DNA of 6,223 bases, taken from NCBI GenBank assembly GCA_002084865.1, contig NBMG01000044.1, positions 1 through 6,223 on the forward strand, given 5' to 3'. The position numbers were made by a program, and so were the translations under genes. How positions within the stretch are numbered: the first letter of the stretch is position 1; the number at the start of each line of letters is the position of its first letter. This stretch comes from Candidatus Atribacteria bacterium 4572_76 (lineage in GTDB: Bacteria > Atribacterota > Phoenicimicrobiia > Phoenicimicrobiales > Phoenicimicrobiaceae). The notes under the pieces are model-generated. The model had not been told where the DNA came from. It was given only the letters and a program-made list of their open reading frames with translations, and did no database searches. Positions 5,179 to 6,223 of this stretch are shown here, in pieces.

Positions 5179-5206
5179 CTAAATACTAAATACTAAATAC
5201 TAATAT
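5179..5206 (+). repeat. 7-bp tandem array, unit CTAAATA
   Basis: Three exact CTAAATA units start at 5179, 5186 and 5193, followed by a partial unit CTAATAT at 5200. The array ends on the base before the uvrA Shine-Dalgarno sequence, so it lies in the uvrA leader if transcription starts upstream. Rotated, the unit reads ACTAAAT, close to the ACTATAT units flanking uvrB. Confidence 0.75.
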
Positions 5207-5213
5207 AAAGGAG
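5207..5213 (+). promoter_or_regulatory. uvrA ribosome binding site
   Basis: AAAGGAG lies nine bases before the GTG at 5223 and supports that codon as the start; no ATG lies in the frame between this site and the conserved GAREHNLKNI segment. Confidence 0.75.
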
Positions 5214-5222
5214 AGTTATTAA

Positions 5223-6223
5223 GTGGCTCAGACTAAGATAATAATTAAAGGGGCACGGGAACATAATTTAAAGAATATCAATTTGGAGATACCCAGAAAC
5301 AAATTAATTGTAATTACCGGGTTGAGCGGTTCTGGTAAATCTTCTTTGGCTTTTGATACGATTTATGCAGAAGGTCAGAGAAGATATATTGAATCTTTGT
5401 CTTCTTATGCTCGTCAATTTATGGAAAGAATGAAAAAACCTGATGTAGATTACATTGAAGGATTATCACCGGCGATTTCCATTGATCAGAGAAAAGCAAG
5501 CAAGAATCCTCGCTCCACAGTCGGTACCGTAACGGAAATTTATGATTATTTACGATTACTTTTTGCCCGGATTGGAATACCTCATTGTCCGCAGTGCGGT
5601 AGACGGGTTAGTAGACAGACGGTCGAGCAGATGGTTGATCAAATTTTAAATTTACCTCCGGGAACAAAAATACAAGTTTTAGCCCCGATAATTCGCTTTA
5701 AAAAAGGTGAGCACAAACAAATATTAGAAGATATTCAAAAAAAAGGATTTGTTCGGGTAAGGGTTGATGGAAACACTTTCGAAGTAGAAGAAGATATAAA
5801 AATCGATAGATATAAAAATCACAATATAGAAGTTGTAGTAGACAGGTTGATAGTAAATCCTGAAATAAAAACTCGTTTGGCTGGTTCTATCGAAACTGCT
5901 CTAAGTTTAAGTGAAGGAATAGTAGTGATTGATATAGAAGGCGGCAAAGAAAAGATGTTTAGCGAGCATTTTTCTTGTCCTAAATGCGGAATTAATTTAC
6001 TGGAAATTGCCCCTAGGATCTTTTCATTCAATAGTCCTTATGGAGCTTGTCCTGCTTGTAGCGGTTTAGGTTTTAAAATGGAATTTGATCCTGAGTTAAT
6101 TGTGCCGGACAAAAACAAGTCTATAATGCAGGGTGCCTTGGTCCCCTGGGGAGAGGTTAAGGGAAAATATTTATATCATATGTTAAAAGGTGTAGCCGAT
6201 TTTTATGGTTTTAGTCTTGACAC
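5223..6223 (+). CDS. uvrA: excinuclease ABC subunit A (UvrA), 3' partial
   Basis: UvrA is the ABC-type ATPase dimer that finds bulky DNA damage and loads UvrB. The first 333 codons of a protein normally near 940 residues are present, and the frame is open to the window end. From the GTG the product begins VAQTKIIIKGAREHNLKNI, the standard UvrA N-terminus. It shows Walker A GLSGSGKSS (33-41), the RRYIESLSSYARQF segment (53-66), the Q-loop region LSPAISIDQ (81-89) and NPRSTVGTVTEIYDYLR (95-111). A Cys4 zinc module follows, with Cys252, Cys255, Cys276 and Cys279 around the conserved RIFSFNSPYGACPACSGLG. Between them lies the UvrB-binding region. A further CPQC pair at 122-125 is present, as in many UvrA proteins. 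The start is supported by AAAGGAG at nine bases. The gene lies downstream of uvrB in the same direction and may share its transcript or have its own promoter in the repeat-rich gap. Confidence 0.97.
   Translation, partial: MAQTKIIIKGAREHNLKNINLEIPRNKLIVITGLSGSGKSSLAFDTIYAEGQRRYIESLSSYARQFMERMKKPDVDYIEGLSPAISIDQRKASKNPRSTVGTVTEIYDYLRLLFARIGIPHCPQCGRRVSRQTVEQMVDQILNLPPGTKIQVLAPIIRFKKGEHKQILEDIQKKGFVRVRVDGNTFEVEEDIKIDRYKNHNIEVVVDRLIVNPEIKTRLAGSIETALSLSEGIVVIDIEGGKEKMFSEHFSCPKCGINLLEIAPRIFSFNSPYGACPACSGLGFKMEFDPELIVPDKNKSIMQGALVPWGEVKGKYLYHMLKGVADFYGFSLD

Larger units (their letters stand above)
4912..5222. other. 311-base intergenic region between uvrB and uvrA
   Basis: This very AT-rich gap contains no credible gene. 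It holds a 7-bp array of AGTATAT type (4918-4952), a looser 7-base patterned stretch (4953-4980), an AT-rich inverted repeat (5004-5090), an 8-bp array (5107-5146), a 7-bp array CTAAATA (5179-5206) and the uvrA ribosome site. I see no convincing terminator or promoter: TATAAA at 5152-5157 lacks a matching -35. Whether uvrA is co-transcribed with uvrB is therefore open. Confidence 0.65.

Noticed and set aside
2803..5206. CRISPR array
   Set aside because: The repeats are 7-8 bases, contiguous, with no spacers and no cas genes.

Overview
This is an AT-rich bacterial window in which every recognisable gene lies on the + strand: the C-terminal part of a four-helix-bundle (S23/IVS-type) protein, coaE, a second broken four-helix-bundle fragment, an N-terminally truncated adenine deaminase, uvrB, and the first third of uvrA. 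Shine-Dalgarno sites of the AGGAG type and bacterial UvrA/UvrB make it bacterial. The low GC, the scattered S23-type genes and the abundant short tandem repeats between genes recall uncultured candidate phyla such as Atribacterota or Omnitrophota. That placement is only an impression and cannot be decided from this sequence.

Layout. Bases 1-261 carry the four-helix-bundle gene, already open at the left edge; its 3' end runs 44 bases into coaE. coaE (218-832, dephospho-CoA kinase, last step of CoA synthesis) looks intact, but its last codons lie inside a 7-bp tandem array (811-845). The first ~22 codons of another four-helix-bundle protein follow (856-921). They carry a one-base frameshift and are joined directly to the middle of an adenine deaminase gene (940-2385), which has lost about its first 90-100 codons, including the HxH metal-binding motif. 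A 531-base gap (2386-2916) then holds an 8-bp array, two adjacent GTAG-preceded hairpins, an inverted pair of 7-bp arrays, candidate promoters and another 7-bp array. uvrB (2917-4911) is complete. A 311-base gap (4912-5222) again holds 7-bp and 8-bp arrays and an AT-rich inverted repeat. uvrA begins at a GTG at 5223 and leaves the window.

Genes together. UvrA and UvrB act together in nucleotide excision repair, and their tandem order is the one clear functional unit here. coaE and the adenine deaminase remnant are unrelated housekeeping and purine-salvage genes.

The most unusual content is not a protein system. It is a set of degenerate short tandem arrays, mostly of exactly 7 bp and about five units, with different unit sequences, placed at nearly every gene boundary. 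Two array families occur in opposite orientations flanking a segment: one pair flanks uvrB, the other a 159-bp spacer. I see no CRISPR array, transposase, RNA gene or defence system.
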